A stretch of DNA of 64,000 bases from Bdellovibrio bacteriovorus str. Tiberius (GTDB lineage: Bacteria > Bdellovibrionota > Bdellovibrionia > Bdellovibrionales > Bdellovibrionaceae): NCBI RefSeq assembly GCF_000317895.1, contig NC_019567.1, positions 930,001 to 994,000 on the forward strand, written 5' to 3'. Below are positions 17,283 through 26,703 of the stretch, piece by piece. Each line of letters begins with the position of its first letter. Position 1 is the first letter of the stretch. A program made the translations under genes and the position numbers. A model generated the notes under the pieces. It did no database searches. It was not told the DNA's origin and saw only the letters and a program-made list of their open reading frames with translations.

Positions 17283-17848
17283 TTTGCACCTGTGCTTTTC
17301 TTGGTTTGGCTGCTGCTGCCAGAAGAGGAGTATTTGCCGATCACGCCCAGTTTTTTTGGACAGGATTCACCGCGCGGAACCAGGAAGGTGTGATTGCCGA
17401 CCTTTCCACAGTGGGTCATGCGGCGAGCCCAGTAGGGACGGGCAATGCTGGGATTATAGTAATAGATGACGTCATTGGGGCCTTCCTTTACGGAAAGATT
17501 CACGGCCTTTTTACACATATCCAATGCTTCTTTGTCTTCATCTTTGGTGGCGTTGATATTGTTGCCGATGCGATCCTGAGTCCAGCTGAACTGGGCATCG
17601 TCATAAACGACGCCGCAGATGGAGCTTGGGTAAGCGTCATCTTCAGAGCGGGACAGAACCACTTTATTCACGGCCACCATGCCTTCGAAGGATTCTCCGC
17701 GGGTTTCATGGTAGCAGTTGCAAATCATGCAGTTGGTGGCGGATTGTCTTTTATTGCAGGTCATGGAAGCTGCAAATGCAGACGAGTTTATAAGGGACAC
17801 ACAGGCAATTATGAAAAGGGCAACGATCTGTATTTTCATTATTCTCAT
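17279..17848 (-). CDS. SleB-type cell wall hydrolase, secreted
   Basis: An enzyme of the Hydrolase_2 (SleB/CwlJ) family, lytic on peptidoglycan. The core CYHETRGESFEGMVAVNKVVLSR has the conserved Glu of the ExRGE motif, and the C-terminal half contains DDAQFSW, YYNPSIARPYWA and NHTFLVP, all typical. A signal peptide ending SSAFA follows either start; the open frame extends to 18055 but the upstream 69 residues look non-coding, so I use ATG 17848 (189 residues; ATG 17839 also possible). Four or more Cys suggest disulfides. A Ser/Lys tail ends the protein. In a predator such an enzyme could act on prey or self wall. Confidence 0.85.
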   Translation of the reverse strand: MRIMKIQIVALFIIACVSLINSSAFAASMTCNKRQSATNCMICNCYHETRGESFEGMVAVNKVVLSRSEDDAYPSSICGVVYDDAQFSWTQDRIGNNINATKDEDKEALDMCKKAVNLSVKEGPNDVIYYYNPSIARPYWARRMTHCGKVGNHTFLVPRGESCPKKLGVIGKYSSSGSSSQTKKSTGAK

Positions 17849-17947
17849 TTTATATGGGAAGTATTGAATTTGAAGAATTCTTTGTTTTTCTCCTCGACCT
17901 TCAGTGAATATGTGTTCCGAATCTTGGCCCAAAGTCCTGCTCATGAC

Positions 17948-17966
17948 GTGTCTTATACTGAGACAC
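17948..17966. promoter_or_regulatory. operator-like palindrome between wall hydrolase and deacetylase genes
   Basis: GTGTCT (17948-17953) and AGACAC (17961-17966) flank TATACTG, which reads as a -10 element on the plus strand (TATACT) and nearly so on the minus strand (TATAAG). It lies in the 242-bp divergent region 17849-18090. A second hairpin, CCCGTGA/TCACGGG, lies at 18022-18037. Both are unassigned. Confidence 0.3.
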
Positions 17967-18090
17967 TGATCGCCGTTAATTGTTCCTCGTTCAATCTTTG
18001 GACACCTTTTAGGGCCCAAACCCCGTGATTTCACGGGCATAGCCGTTGCAATCACCCTTATTGAATATTAAAAACAATACGGAGGATTCC

Positions 18091-19680
18091 ATGTCCAAAA
18101 GAAAACTGATCGCAAAGGGCCTTGTGACTTTGTCTTTGTTCACTCAGCATTTTGCCTGGGCGCAAACAACCACCACAGTTAAAAGACCACCACAATTTGT
18201 GATGTTCGCTTTTGATGGATCCTATAATAATGAAGTCTGGCAGTATTCGCGTGACTACACGAAACTTAGAAAAGATGCGGGCGTGGACACACGTTTCACA
18301 TTCTTTATCAATCCGGTTTATTTCCTAAGCCCTGACAATAAAACCTTCTATCAACCACCGGGTCAGCGTTTGATCCTGGATGGCGCTGGTAACGAAATGG
18401 CCACCAAAAACCGTGGTTCCGCTATCGGTTGGGGTGATGACAAACGTGATATCTCGGATCGTATTGACCAGATGAATGCGGCTTACCGTGAAGGCCATGA
18501 AATCGGTTCCCACGCCGTGGGTCACTTTGATGGTGGCTTCCGCAATAAAAAATGGGACCTGCGCTGGAGCGAGGCTGACTGGAAGTCCGAATTCACGCAA
18601 TTCTATGCGATCCTGGATCGCGTGTTTGACCTGAATGGTATCACTAAAAAAGAATCCAAAGGTTTGTTGTTCAGAAACGAAATTACGGGTTTCCGTGCCC
18701 CGGTTCTGGGTGTCAGCCCGGGCTTGTGGCCGAACCTGCCTAAGTTTGGTATTCAATACGACACTTCCAAATTGAACTTCGTAAACTACTGGCCACAGAA
18801 AAACGAATTTGGCACATGGAACTTCCCGCTGGCTGAAGTGCCAGAACCAGGTGGCGCGCGCAAATGGATCTCTATGGATTACAACTTCTGCGTTCGTGAC
18901 TCTGCCCGGGTGTTGAAGGAAGAACCTCAATCCATGCAGATCATGAAACGTGATAAAAGCGGCAACACGGTTAAAGCCAACAAGGCCCGTGACTGCTTGA
19001 ACGAAGTTTCCACTGCGCAAAAAGCACAGGTGAAAGCCAACATGCTTTCAATCTATCGCAGCTACTTCAACAACAACTACTATGGCAACCGTGCTCCGGT
19101 TCACATTGGTCACCACTTCTCCAAATGGATGAGCGGTGCATACATGGAAGCTTTCTTCGAATTTGCGAACGAAGTGTGCTCCAAGCCAGAAGTGAAATGC
19201 GGTACTTACAATGAGCTTCAGGCCTTCATGGAGAAATCTTCTGCCTCTGAAGTTGAAGCATACAAAAAAGGCACTTTCGCGAAACTGCCGCGTCCTAAGT
19301 CCGCAAGCGTGGCTCGCCACCTGGATCTGAAGATCGACATGACCTCTGACCGTGACTTCATGAACATCTCCCTTGCGGGTCGTGATGCTCAGATGGCGGG
19401 TCTTAAGAAGTTCGTGACTGTGGGCGATGTGACTAAAGAAATCGACGGCATTATCGACCTGAAAGACATCCGTGAAGTGAGCGAGGCGGGTCAAGACGCT
19501 TTGGTTCGTATCTCGGTTGAAAACCGCATGAACAAAGAGATCGCCACCGCGACTTACACTGTGAAAGCGGTAGGCACTCAGAACGAAGTTGTGGACTCTG
19601 AGAACGTGGAAGGTCGCTGGGAACAAGGCCACATGGCTGAAGCTCACCGCGATGACGTGGACTTCACTAAAGGACACTAA
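18091..19680 (+). CDS. secreted chitin/polysaccharide deacetylase-like protein
   Basis: A 529-residue secreted protein: signal peptide ending FAWA near residue 24, then a NodB-like domain. Motif 1 is FAFDGSYNNEVW (D42), motif 2 GHEIGSHAVGH (His141 and His145), as in carbohydrate esterase family 4 enzymes that remove acetyl groups from chitin or peptidoglycan sugars. The second Asp of the usual TFDD motif is Gly here, so metal binding differs or activity is altered. The last 150 residues form a beta-rich domain without family. GGAGG at 18081-18085 fixes the start at 18091. It overlaps the protease gene by one base. Confidence 0.8.
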   Translation: MSKRKLIAKGLVTLSLFTQHFAWAQTTTTVKRPPQFVMFAFDGSYNNEVWQYSRDYTKLRKDAGVDTRFTFFINPVYFLSPDNKTFYQPPGQRLILDGAGNEMATKNRGSAIGWGDDKRDISDRIDQMNAAYREGHEIGSHAVGHFDGGFRNKKWDLRWSEADWKSEFTQFYAILDRVFDLNGITKKESKGLLFRNEITGFRAPVLGVSPGLWPNLPKFGIQYDTSKLNFVNYWPQKNEFGTWNFPLAEVPEPGGARKWISMDYNFCVRDSARVLKEEPQSMQIMKRDKSGNTVKANKARDCLNEVSTAQKAQVKANMLSIYRSYFNNNYYGNRAPVHIGHHFSKWMSGAYMEAFFEFANEVCSKPEVKCGTYNELQAFMEKSSASEVEAYKKGTFAKLPRPKSASVARHLDLKIDMTSDRDFMNISLAGRDAQMAGLKKFVTVGDVTKEIDGIIDLKDIREVSEAGQDALVRISVENRMNKEIATATYTVKAVGTQNEVVDSENVEGRWEQGHMAEAHRDDVDFTKGH

Positions 19681-20555
19681 TGAATGTGTGGAAGGCCGCC
19701 CTTGCCGGGGCCCTTATCATGAATCTTGTCGGGTGCGGAGGAGGCTCTGCACCTTCGGCATTTGTAAACACTGATGGGACACTGACCCAGGGTGTGATTT
19801 ATGGCGAGGATTCCATTCAGGAGGTTTCCACTCACACCCGCAACACCCGGGCCAACGTGGCTCTGGTTCATTCTGACAAATGGAACGAGATTATGAAGGG
19901 TGATGCTGCGTGGACCGTGGATGAAATCTACGGAACCGGTCAGCAGCTTCCCTGGAGTGATCAGGAATCCAAGGCCTTTTGTTCCGGAACTTTGGTGGCG
20001 CCGAAGATGGTCCTGACTGCAGGACATTGCTTCACTGAAGATCATACCTGTGAAAACACCGTATTTGTATTTAATGACGAGCAAAAGATGGAAGGGGCCA
20101 CCGCCCGCAAGGGCTGGCAGTGCAAGCAGATCGTAGCGCAGAAAAATGACTTCCAGAGCGGCTTGGACTATGCCCTGGTTGAAGTGTCCATGCCCAAGGA
20201 CGAAGTTGAACCCGTCGTCATGTCGACTATTGCGTCGGTCGTCGGCGATTCTGTTTACTCTATCGGTTATCCACTGGGCAGCCTTAAAAAAACCGCGCAG
20301 GGCAAAGTGCGCAGCGTGAATGAAATGGGATCTTTAGAGACCAATCTGGATGTTTTCGTCGGAAACTCGGGTTCTCCGGTGTTTGACAGCAAAACTCATG
20401 ATTTGATCGGAATCCTGCACGGTGGTGAAGATGACTTCCAGCCGGAGAGCGAAGATGGCTCTGTTCAGATCATGAAATGCGCAGAGGACGGCTGTAAGGG
20501 CGAATTCGTCATTCCTATTCAGAAAATTGTGGCCGATATTGAGAAACAGAAGTAA
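19680..20555 (+). CDS. trypsin-like serine protease lipoprotein
   Basis: A 291-residue lipoprotein with lipobox LVGC (Cys19). The chymotrypsin fold triad is plain: LTAGHC with His116, LDYALVEV with Asp163, GNSGSP with Ser230. Six Cys in the mature part suggest disulfides, as expected outside the cytoplasm. It resembles the V8/glutamyl-endopeptidase branch in lacking the long loops of animal trypsins; specificity cannot be read. It shares a TAATG junction with the deacetylase, so the two exported enzymes are made together. Confidence 0.88.
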   Translation: MNVWKAALAGALIMNLVGCGGGSAPSAFVNTDGTLTQGVIYGEDSIQEVSTHTRNTRANVALVHSDKWNEIMKGDAAWTVDEIYGTGQQLPWSDQESKAFCSGTLVAPKMVLTAGHCFTEDHTCENTVFVFNDEQKMEGATARKGWQCKQIVAQKNDFQSGLDYALVEVSMPKDEVEPVVMSTIASVVGDSVYSIGYPLGSLKKTAQGKVRSVNEMGSLETNLDVFVGNSGSPVFDSKTHDLIGILHGGEDDFQPESEDGSVQIMKCAEDGCKGEFVIPIQKIVADIEKQK

Positions 20556-20564
20556 GTTGGGGCC

Positions 20565-22376
20565 ATGCTTCTCATCAATACACATAAGCTCGAAAAATCC
20601 TTTGCGGGGAAAACCCTGTTTAAAAACGTCTCTTTGGGCATTGAAGAGGGCGAACGCGTGGGCCTGGTCGGTCCTAATGGGGCCGGCAAATCCACTTTGC
20701 TGAAAATTCTGGCGGGCACCATGACTCCGGATTCCGGGGACGTGACTGCGAAAAAGGGTTTGCGTCTGGGGTATCTGGAACAAACGCCCACTTTCAAAAA
20801 AGATGAAACCATTCTGGATGCGGTGTTAAGCAAGGCGGAGGATCCTCACGAAGCCATTGGTTCGGCTTACGAGTGGATCGCTCGTCTGGAGCTGACTCAG
20901 TTCGGAGAAAACTTTCTGGTCAGCGAACTTTCCGGGGGCTGGAAAAAACGCGTGGCTTTGGCGCGTGAACTGGTGCGCGATCCTGAATTGTTGTTGCTGG
21001 ATGAGCCGACGAATCACCTGGACGTGTCCAGTATCATGTGGCTGGAGGATTTCCTTAGCCGTGCGCCGTTTGCGACTTTGATCATCACGCACGACCGTTT
21101 GTTCCTGCAAAGAACTGTGAACAAGATTTTTGACCTTGATCCGAAAAATCCCAACTATCTGATTTCCACCACGGGTGGCTATCTGGAATATCTTGAGGAA
21201 AAGGCGATCTTGCTGGCCGGGCAGGAGCAGAAAGAGCTTGCGATGAAGAACACTCTTCGTCGTGAAACGGAATGGCTGCGTCGGGGAGCGAAAGCCCGTC
21301 TGACCAAACAGAAGGCCCGTATTGATCGTGCCGGCACTTTGAAAGAAGACGTCGAAGAGCTTTCTGCGAAGAATGCCGCCCGCAAAGTAAAAATTGAATT
21401 CAAAGAAACCGATCGCAATCCGCAGAAGCTGATTGAAGTCGATCATGTCACGAAAGCTTATGATGGCCGTGTGTTGTTCACTGATTTCAGTTATCTGGTG
21501 ACGCCGAAAACACGTTTGGCATTGCTGGGGGACAACGGTTCGGGCAAGTCCACGCTGATCCGCATGCTGCTTCAGCAGGAAGCGCCGACCTCGGGTCGTG
21601 TGGTTCAGGCAGACAAGCTGAAGATTGCCTATTTTGAGCAAAACCGTGAAACGCTGAAGCCGAAAGAATCCGTTCTGAAAAACATCTGTCCTGACGGGGA
21701 TTACGTCCACTATCAGGGCCAGTATGTATTTGCGCGCAGTTATCTGGAAAGATTCCTGTTCAACCGCCAGCAAATGGATCTGCCGGTGGAAAAACTGTCA
21801 GGTGGCGAGCAAAGCCGTCTGCGTTTGGCGCAGCTGATGCTGAACGAAGCCCAAGTGCTGATTCTGGATGAACCGACCAATGACCTGGACGTGGCAACCC
21901 TGACCGTGTTGGAGGATTCTTTAAAAGAATTCACCGGCGCTGTGATTCTGGTCACGCACGATCGTTTCTTTATGGATCAGGTGGCTTCCGACATTCTGGC
22001 ATTGCACAAGAATCTGGATGGTTCCACTTCGATGGAACGTTTTGCCGGTTATCTGCAATGGGAAGAATGGTTCGAGGAACAAAAAGAACTGCAGGCTCAG
22101 GAACTAAAAAAAGAAAAGAAAGCTGAAAAGTCGGCGGGCAAACCCGTGAAGCTTTCCTTCAAGGAAAAGTTCGAGCTGGAAAACATGGAAGCCAACATTT
22201 TTGAAATGGAAGAAAAGTTGTCAAATCTGCAGATCGAAGCGGGCAAGCCCGAAGTGGTCAGCCAGGCTTCCAAGGTGCAGGAACTTTTCGCCGAGATTTC
22301 ATCTTTGCAAAGCAAAGTCGAAGCCGCTTATGCCCGCTGGGCTGAGCTGGAAAAAAAGTCCAAAGGCCAAGCTTAA
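20565..22376 (+). CDS. uup: ABC-F ATPase, Uup type
   Basis: A 603-residue soluble protein with two ABC cassettes: Walker [10 protein letters not shown] near 40 and GDNGSGKST near 325, signature LSGGWKKR and LSGGEQSR, Walker [12 protein letters not shown] and [11 protein letters not shown]. There are no membrane spans. A Lys/Glu-rich linker and a C-terminal coiled coil (about 535-600) match Uup, the ABC-F member that binds ribosomes and branched DNA in E. coli. It starts nine bases after the protease stop. Confidence 0.9.
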   Translation: MLLINTHKLEKSFAGKTLFKNVSLGIEEGERVGLVGPNGAGKSTLLKILAGTMTPDSGDVTAKKGLRLGYLEQTPTFKKDETILDAVLSKAEDPHEAIGSAYEWIARLELTQFGENFLVSELSGGWKKRVALARELVRDPELLLLDEPTNHLDVSSIMWLEDFLSRAPFATLIITHDRLFLQRTVNKIFDLDPKNPNYLISTTGGYLEYLEEKAILLAGQEQKELAMKNTLRRETEWLRRGAKARLTKQKARIDRAGTLKEDVEELSAKNAARKVKIEFKETDRNPQKLIEVDHVTKAYDGRVLFTDFSYLVTPKTRLALLGDNGSGKSTLIRMLLQQEAPTSGRVVQADKLKIAYFEQNRETLKPKESVLKNICPDGDYVHYQGQYVFARSYLERFLFNRQQMDLPVEKLSGGEQSRLRLAQLMLNEAQVLILDEPTNDLDVATLTVLEDSLKEFTGAVILVTHDRFFMDQVASDILALHKNLDGSTSMERFAGYLQWEEWFEEQKELQAQELKKEKKAEKSAGKPVKLSFKEKFELENMEANIFEMEEKLSNLQIEAGKPEVVSQASKVQELFAEISSLQSKVEAAYARWAELEKKSKGQA

Positions 22377-22456
22377 CAGTCTAGCCTGGTGCATTCTTAC
22401 ATATTGCTGATCTTCAGAGCGCCTTCAATCATAAGTTGTTGAGCAAGGAGGCTCTC

Positions 22457-23923
22457 ATGAAGATCCAATTCGTCAATCTGGCCGTTGCTCTGACGGCCGG
22501 GATGCTGGTGGCATCCTGCAGTTCGTCCGAGAAAAAAAGCACAGCATCGGTCAAGACCACGGCCAGCCCCGCTGAAATTCAAAAACTGGCGGAAGAAGTT
22601 TATATTTACGGTTATCCCATGGTTCTAGTGGAAACCAGCCGCGAGATTCTGACCAATGTTTCCCGCGTGACTGCGGATGCGGCCCCTGTGAATCAATTCC
22701 TGCATAAAGACCGCTTCCCGGATGCCAGCTTCACTCAAGTGGTCAGCCCCAATGCTGACACATTATATAGCTCCGCATTTTTGGATCTGTCGCGAGAACC
22801 CGTCATCCTCAGCGTTCCGGAGATGGGGAAGCGCTATTATCTGATGCAGATGATGAGTGCCTGGACGGATGTGTTTGCCTCACCGGGAACCAGAACTACA
22901 GGTTCACATAAGGGGGACTTTGCGATCACGGGCCCTGGCTGGACCGGGGATCTTCCTACCGGGGTCACCGAGATCAAATCACCGACTAACACCGTGTGGA
23001 TCATCGGACGCACGCAAACCAACGGACCGAAGGACTTTGCCGCCGTTCGTGAAATTCAGAAAAAATATCGTCTGACCACGCTCAGTTCCTGGCAGCAGTC
23101 TGACACCGAAGTTATTGCCACTCCCGCTCGTCAGGTCAGTTCCACGGTGGATATGAAAACTCCGCCGGTGGCGCAGGTGGAATCCATGGATGGGGTTGAG
23201 TTCATGGAAAAGTTCGCAGGATACCTGAAGCAGAATCCGCCGAAGGTCGAAGATTCGGCCATGGTTGAAAAGATGGCTCGTTTGGGAATTTCTGAAACCG
23301 GGCAGTTTGATGGGCGTGCATTGAGTGATGCTCAGCGGGTGGCGTTCAATCGCGGGGCGAAAATGGCCCTGGAAAAAATCGTAGCCATGAACCAGGCACC
23401 TCCTGGTGTGGAGGTCAGTGCGGGCTGGGTGTATTCCTATCACATGGGGGCTTATGGGGCTGACTATGAAAACAGATCCTATGTCGCCAAGTACTTCCTT
23501 GGGGCCAACCTTCCTCAGGATGCGGTTTATCCGCGCGCTTCGGTTGATGCCAATGGCATGCCGCTAAAAGGGGATAACAAGTACACCCTGCGCTTTAGCA
23601 AGGGGCAGTTGCCTCCGGTTCGGGCGTTCTGGTCCCTGACGATGTATAACTCCAAGCAGGGCTTCGTGAAAAACCCGCTAAACCGATATACGCTTGGGGA
23701 TCGCGATAAATTGAAATACGGCAAAGACGGATCGCTGGAGCTGTACCTTCAAAGCGAGCGTCCTGAGGCCAGCAAAGTGGCTAACTGGCTGCCGGCTCCG
23801 GCAGGGGATGATTTCAACTTGCTGATGCGTTTGTACTGGCCCAAGGATGAAGTTCTTGGTCATCAGTGGCGTATGCCGGGTGTGCAGCAGGTGCAGCCAG
23901 CCACGGGCCTGAGTCTGCGTTAG
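22457..23923 (+). CDS. DUF1254/DUF1214 lipoprotein
   Basis: A 488-residue lipoprotein with lipobox VASC. The N-terminal half carries the DUF1254 wording (YIYGYPMVLVE, VSPNADTLYSSAFLDLS, YYLMQMMSAWTDVFASPGTRTTG) and the C-terminal half DUF1214 (RFSKGQLPPVRAFWSLTMYN and LPAPAGDDFNLLMRLYWP). The family is widespread and exported, and its function is unknown. AAGGAG at 22445-22450 fixes the start at 22457, seven codons inside the open frame. Confidence 0.88.
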   Translation: MKIQFVNLAVALTAGMLVASCSSSEKKSTASVKTTASPAEIQKLAEEVYIYGYPMVLVETSREILTNVSRVTADAAPVNQFLHKDRFPDASFTQVVSPNADTLYSSAFLDLSREPVILSVPEMGKRYYLMQMMSAWTDVFASPGTRTTGSHKGDFAITGPGWTGDLPTGVTEIKSPTNTVWIIGRTQTNGPKDFAAVREIQKKYRLTTLSSWQQSDTEVIATPARQVSSTVDMKTPPVAQVESMDGVEFMEKFAGYLKQNPPKVEDSAMVEKMARLGISETGQFDGRALSDAQRVAFNRGAKMALEKIVAMNQAPPGVEVSAGWVYSYHMGAYGADYENRSYVAKYFLGANLPQDAVYPRASVDANGMPLKGDNKYTLRFSKGQLPPVRAFWSLTMYNSKQGFVKNPLNRYTLGDRDKLKYGKDGSLELYLQSERPEASKVANWLPAPAGDDFNLLMRLYWPKDEVLGHQWRMPGVQQVQPATGLSLR

Positions 23924-23930
23924 GGAAATA

Positions 23931-23957
23931 AAAAAGGGGCTTTCAAGGCCCCTTTTT
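23931..23957. terminator. bidirectional intrinsic terminator
   Basis: AAAAAGGGGC (23931-23940) and GCCCCTTTTT (23948-23957) form a 10-bp stem with a 7-base loop, with a T-run on both strands. It serves the DUF1254 gene (+) and the small secreted protein gene (-). Confidence 0.88.
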
Positions 23958-23958
23958 T

Positions 23959-24246
23959 TTATCTTGGTTGTACGCTGTAGTTTGTGACTTCTTCTTTGGC
24001 CGTTTCATTTGGATATCGAACGGTCTTGATGTTCAGGATCAGGTCCAAAACACCCTGGTCACCTTCGCAAACATAATACTTTTTGTACTTGCAGATATAG
24101 TTGAAGCAAAATTCGTTTTTCGAGAAGTGAGAAAAAGAACACTGCACGTTGTAAGTGTATTCCACGGAATCAACGACCGACGGCACATTCAGTGCCAAAG
24201 CCGGCTGGGCCAGGAATCCAATTGCAATCACCAGTAGTTTCTTCAT
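23959..24246 (-). CDS. small secreted Cys protein, function unknown
   Basis: A 95-residue protein with signal peptide ending ALA near residue 19. The mature part of about 76 residues holds four Cys (VQCSF, EFCFNYICKY, YVCEG), enough for two disulfides, and is rich in Tyr and Phe. No family recognised. It is the last gene of a minus-strand run with the OMP, TolC-type and duplicated-domain lipoprotein genes, so it may be part of that envelope system. Confidence 0.65.
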   Translation of the reverse strand: MKKLLVIAIGFLAQPALALNVPSVVDSVEYTYNVQCSFSHFSKNEFCFNYICKYKKYYVCEGDQGVLDLILNIKTVRYPNETAKEEVTNYSVQPR

Positions 24247-24277
24247 CTCAAATCTCCTTGCTTCGTCCTTTGCGGGA

Positions 24278-25204
24278 CTATTGTTTTTTCAGGATCAATT
24301 TGCCTGACATGGAGTAATTAGATGTCAGAGCGCCTTCCAAAACACCATTTACAAGTTTGCCATAAATAGCTGCTTCAAATTTGGAGTTCAGATCGCGAGC
24401 CGGTTTACCGGTCAAAGTCAGGCGTGGCTCTGCAAGATCGGCTTCGTAAACACCGTTCAAAGTCAGGTCTGCCGTGTGGCCTGGATCGTCCGCGCGGTTC
24501 AATTCACCCATCAGACGAGGGATGGTCACAGTAGAGCCTTCCTTCACAGTTTCCTGAACATAAAGGCGCAATGTGATGCCCACAACGCCTTTTACCGGGC
24601 CGGAGTTGCCCTGATCCATCTGGCCCACGTAAGTTCCAGAGATCGCTGTCAGCTGCGCACGCAGTCTTTCGTAGTAGGCAAACTCTTCCTTGCCGCCGCC
24701 TGTGGACTCACTTTCGCGGGCTTTCAAAGAAAGTCTCACGATGCCTTTCGGGCCCGAGATGGCTTTAGCTTCACCCAGGATGTTGTTGCCGCTGATTTTA
24801 GCGTCAACAGTCTGGATTTCGTCACGGCCCAGGGATTTGATGTCTTTTACGTTCACCAAAGTCAGGTCGCCGGTTTCTGGAGCAAAGCCAACCACGAAGT
24901 CATAGCTTTCACCAGCCGGGTTGATGCGCTTGTAAGTCGCGTAAAGAGTGGAATGCAAACGAGTGGAACCGTCAGAGTTCTTCGCGCCGTTATCGACTTT
25001 CAGTTCGAAGAATTTGACTTCCAGATCCTGAGTGCCGTCAGCTGTTGTGATTTGGCCCACGTAAGTGCCGATCACAGGTTTGTAAGTTTGTTGCAACTTT
25101 CCATTAAGTTCGATCTCGCGCTGTTTGCCGGCGTTTTTGTCCTGATCAAACGCACAGGCTGCAAGACTTAGAACTGTCGCTGCAAGAATTAGTTTTTTCA
25201 ACAT
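24278..25204 (-). CDS. lipoprotein with two copies of a GTYVGQ domain
   Basis: A 308-residue lipoprotein (lipobox LAAC). Two related beta-rich halves begin IGTYVGQITTADGTQDLEVK (about 45) and SGTYVGQMDQGNSGPVKGV (about 190), each followed by strands ending in a DLTL-type motif, which indicates an internal duplication. No known family is evident. It lies 14 bases after the TolC-type gene, on the same strand, and is probably an outer-membrane or periplasmic accessory of that operon. Confidence 0.7.
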   Translation of the reverse strand: MLKKLILAATVLSLAACAFDQDKNAGKQREIELNGKLQQTYKPVIGTYVGQITTADGTQDLEVKFFELKVDNGAKNSDGSTRLHSTLYATYKRINPAGESYDFVVGFAPETGDLTLVNVKDIKSLGRDEIQTVDAKISGNNILGEAKAISGPKGIVRLSLKARESESTGGGKEEFAYYERLRAQLTAISGTYVGQMDQGNSGPVKGVVGITLRLYVQETVKEGSTVTIPRLMGELNRADDPGHTADLTLNGVYEADLAEPRLTLTGKPARDLNSKFEAAIYGKLVNGVLEGALTSNYSMSGKLILKKQ

Positions 25205-25218
25205 GGTAACCCCTCTTA

Positions 25219-26703
25219 TTATTTATTTTCAGTGTAATCAGCTGACGAAGCATCGTCAGGAATCAATTCGTCACGGGAAGCCGCCCATTCATTCAGCGCA
25301 ATGGCGTAATCACCCATGGCACGCATGTATTGAACTTCCGAGTCGAAATAGTTGTTCATCGCCGTGATCAGGATCGAGATATCCGTACGACCCTGATTGT
25401 AGGAACGGTTCAGTTCCTGAGAGGCTTTTTCACGATAGCCTTTTTGTTTTTCCGCGCTCAGCACCACCGCATAAGTGGACTGCACTTTGCGCTGGGCCTG
25501 GATTTCAAGGTCTTCAGCTTCCAGCAACTGGCGGCTAAGGCGGGTGGATTCCAGATCTTTGGAAAGCTTCTTGTTGATGATCTGCTCGTTCTGGATGTCA
25601 GAACCGAAGTTGTACTGGAATCTCAGACCCATGTAGTACTTCGGACGGGTGCCGGACACGACGTCAGAATAAGCATCGTTCGCGTTTTCATCCACACCGG
25701 TGGTGTACACACGGCCGACGAAATTCAAAGTCGGATAGCTCAGGGATTCTGCCGCGGTCAGGGATTCCTGGGCCGCTTCCACTTTCAGTTTTTGTGAACG
25801 GATGGTGCGCAGCTCTTCCACTTTTTTCAATGGCAGCTTTGGCACGGTCGGGATGTTGCCCGGGATCTGGAAGCGGACTTCAGTGCCGGGTTCCAAAGAA
25901 AGCAAAGTCACCAGATTTTCCAGATTGTCCAGATACTCGGTGGAAGATGTTTTTACTTTTTGTTCGCGAGTTTCAAACTCAGCCTGAACCTGCGGCAGGT
26001 CGCCCGGATTGGAATATCCCAAAGAGGTTTTGCGTTTCACCGCATCGACCAGTTTTTTGTAGCGGTCACGGGAAGCAACGGATTCTTTGAAGTTTTCCTG
26101 TGCAACATAAGTGTTCCAGAACTGGCGGATCGATTCCAGCACGACCTCTTCCAGCTCGTTGGCGCGGTTGATGCTTTCCGCCTGATAAGTCAGCTCGGCT
26201 GAATTCACGGTGCCACGGTCAGCAACCCCGAAGAAGTTCCCCAGAAGCGCTTGTTCCAAAAGCAACCCGGCGCTGTCCAAAGTCTGCTCGCCCGGAGGCG
26301 GGTTGGTCACAACACTGTCGAACTCAACCTTCTGGGAAAGACGGCTTAGTTCAATGCCCAGGGTGGTTCCGGTGGTGAAAGGTTTTTTCACGCCCACGGT
26401 GGTGCGATAGCGTTCGTATTTTGCTTCCACCGGAGTGGAGTTGGAAAGCAGACCCGCGGACTTGTCATACTCAAAGCCGGTTTCCGCATTCAAAACCCAG
26501 TCATAGGCGGAAAGCGCCAATGCCGGTGTCAAACGGAACTGCTGGTACTTCAAATTGACTTCCTTGGTTTTAAGGCCTTGCTTTAAAACCAGTTCGGCCA
26601 CGTCTTTCTGAGTCAGCGTGATTTCTTTCTTTGCAGGAGCCTGCTGGGCATACGCTGCCTGGATTGTTGTCGTGCCAAGTAGTGCAAGAAGGATTTTTAC
26701 CAT
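25219..26703 (-). CDS. TolC-family outer membrane channel protein
   Basis: A 494-residue protein with signal peptide ending AAYA near residue 19. It shows the long amphipathic helices and duplicated layout of outer-membrane efflux proteins: KEITLTQKDVAELVLKQGL at the start, LTAAESLSYPTLNFVGRVY in the middle, and the helical C-terminal half. TolC proteins form trimeric exit ducts for type I secretion or RND pumps. It overlaps the upstream OMP gene by seven bases. The RND gene is divergent on the other side of that OMP; no adaptor gene is present. Confidence 0.85.
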   Translation of the reverse strand: MVKILLALLGTTTIQAAYAQQAPAKKEITLTQKDVAELVLKQGLKTKEVNLKYQQFRLTPALALSAYDWVLNAETGFEYDKSAGLLSNSTPVEAKYERYRTTVGVKKPFTTGTTLGIELSRLSQKVEFDSVVTNPPPGEQTLDSAGLLLEQALLGNFFGVADRGTVNSAELTYQAESINRANELEEVVLESIRQFWNTYVAQENFKESVASRDRYKKLVDAVKRKTSLGYSNPGDLPQVQAEFETREQKVKTSSTEYLDNLENLVTLLSLEPGTEVRFQIPGNIPTVPKLPLKKVEELRTIRSQKLKVEAAQESLTAAESLSYPTLNFVGRVYTTGVDENANDAYSDVVSGTRPKYYMGLRFQYNFGSDIQNEQIINKKLSKDLESTRLSRQLLEAEDLEIQAQRKVQSTYAVVLSAEKQKGYREKASQELNRSYNQGRTDISILITAMNNYFDSEVQYMRAMGDYAIALNEWAASRDELIPDDASSADYTENK

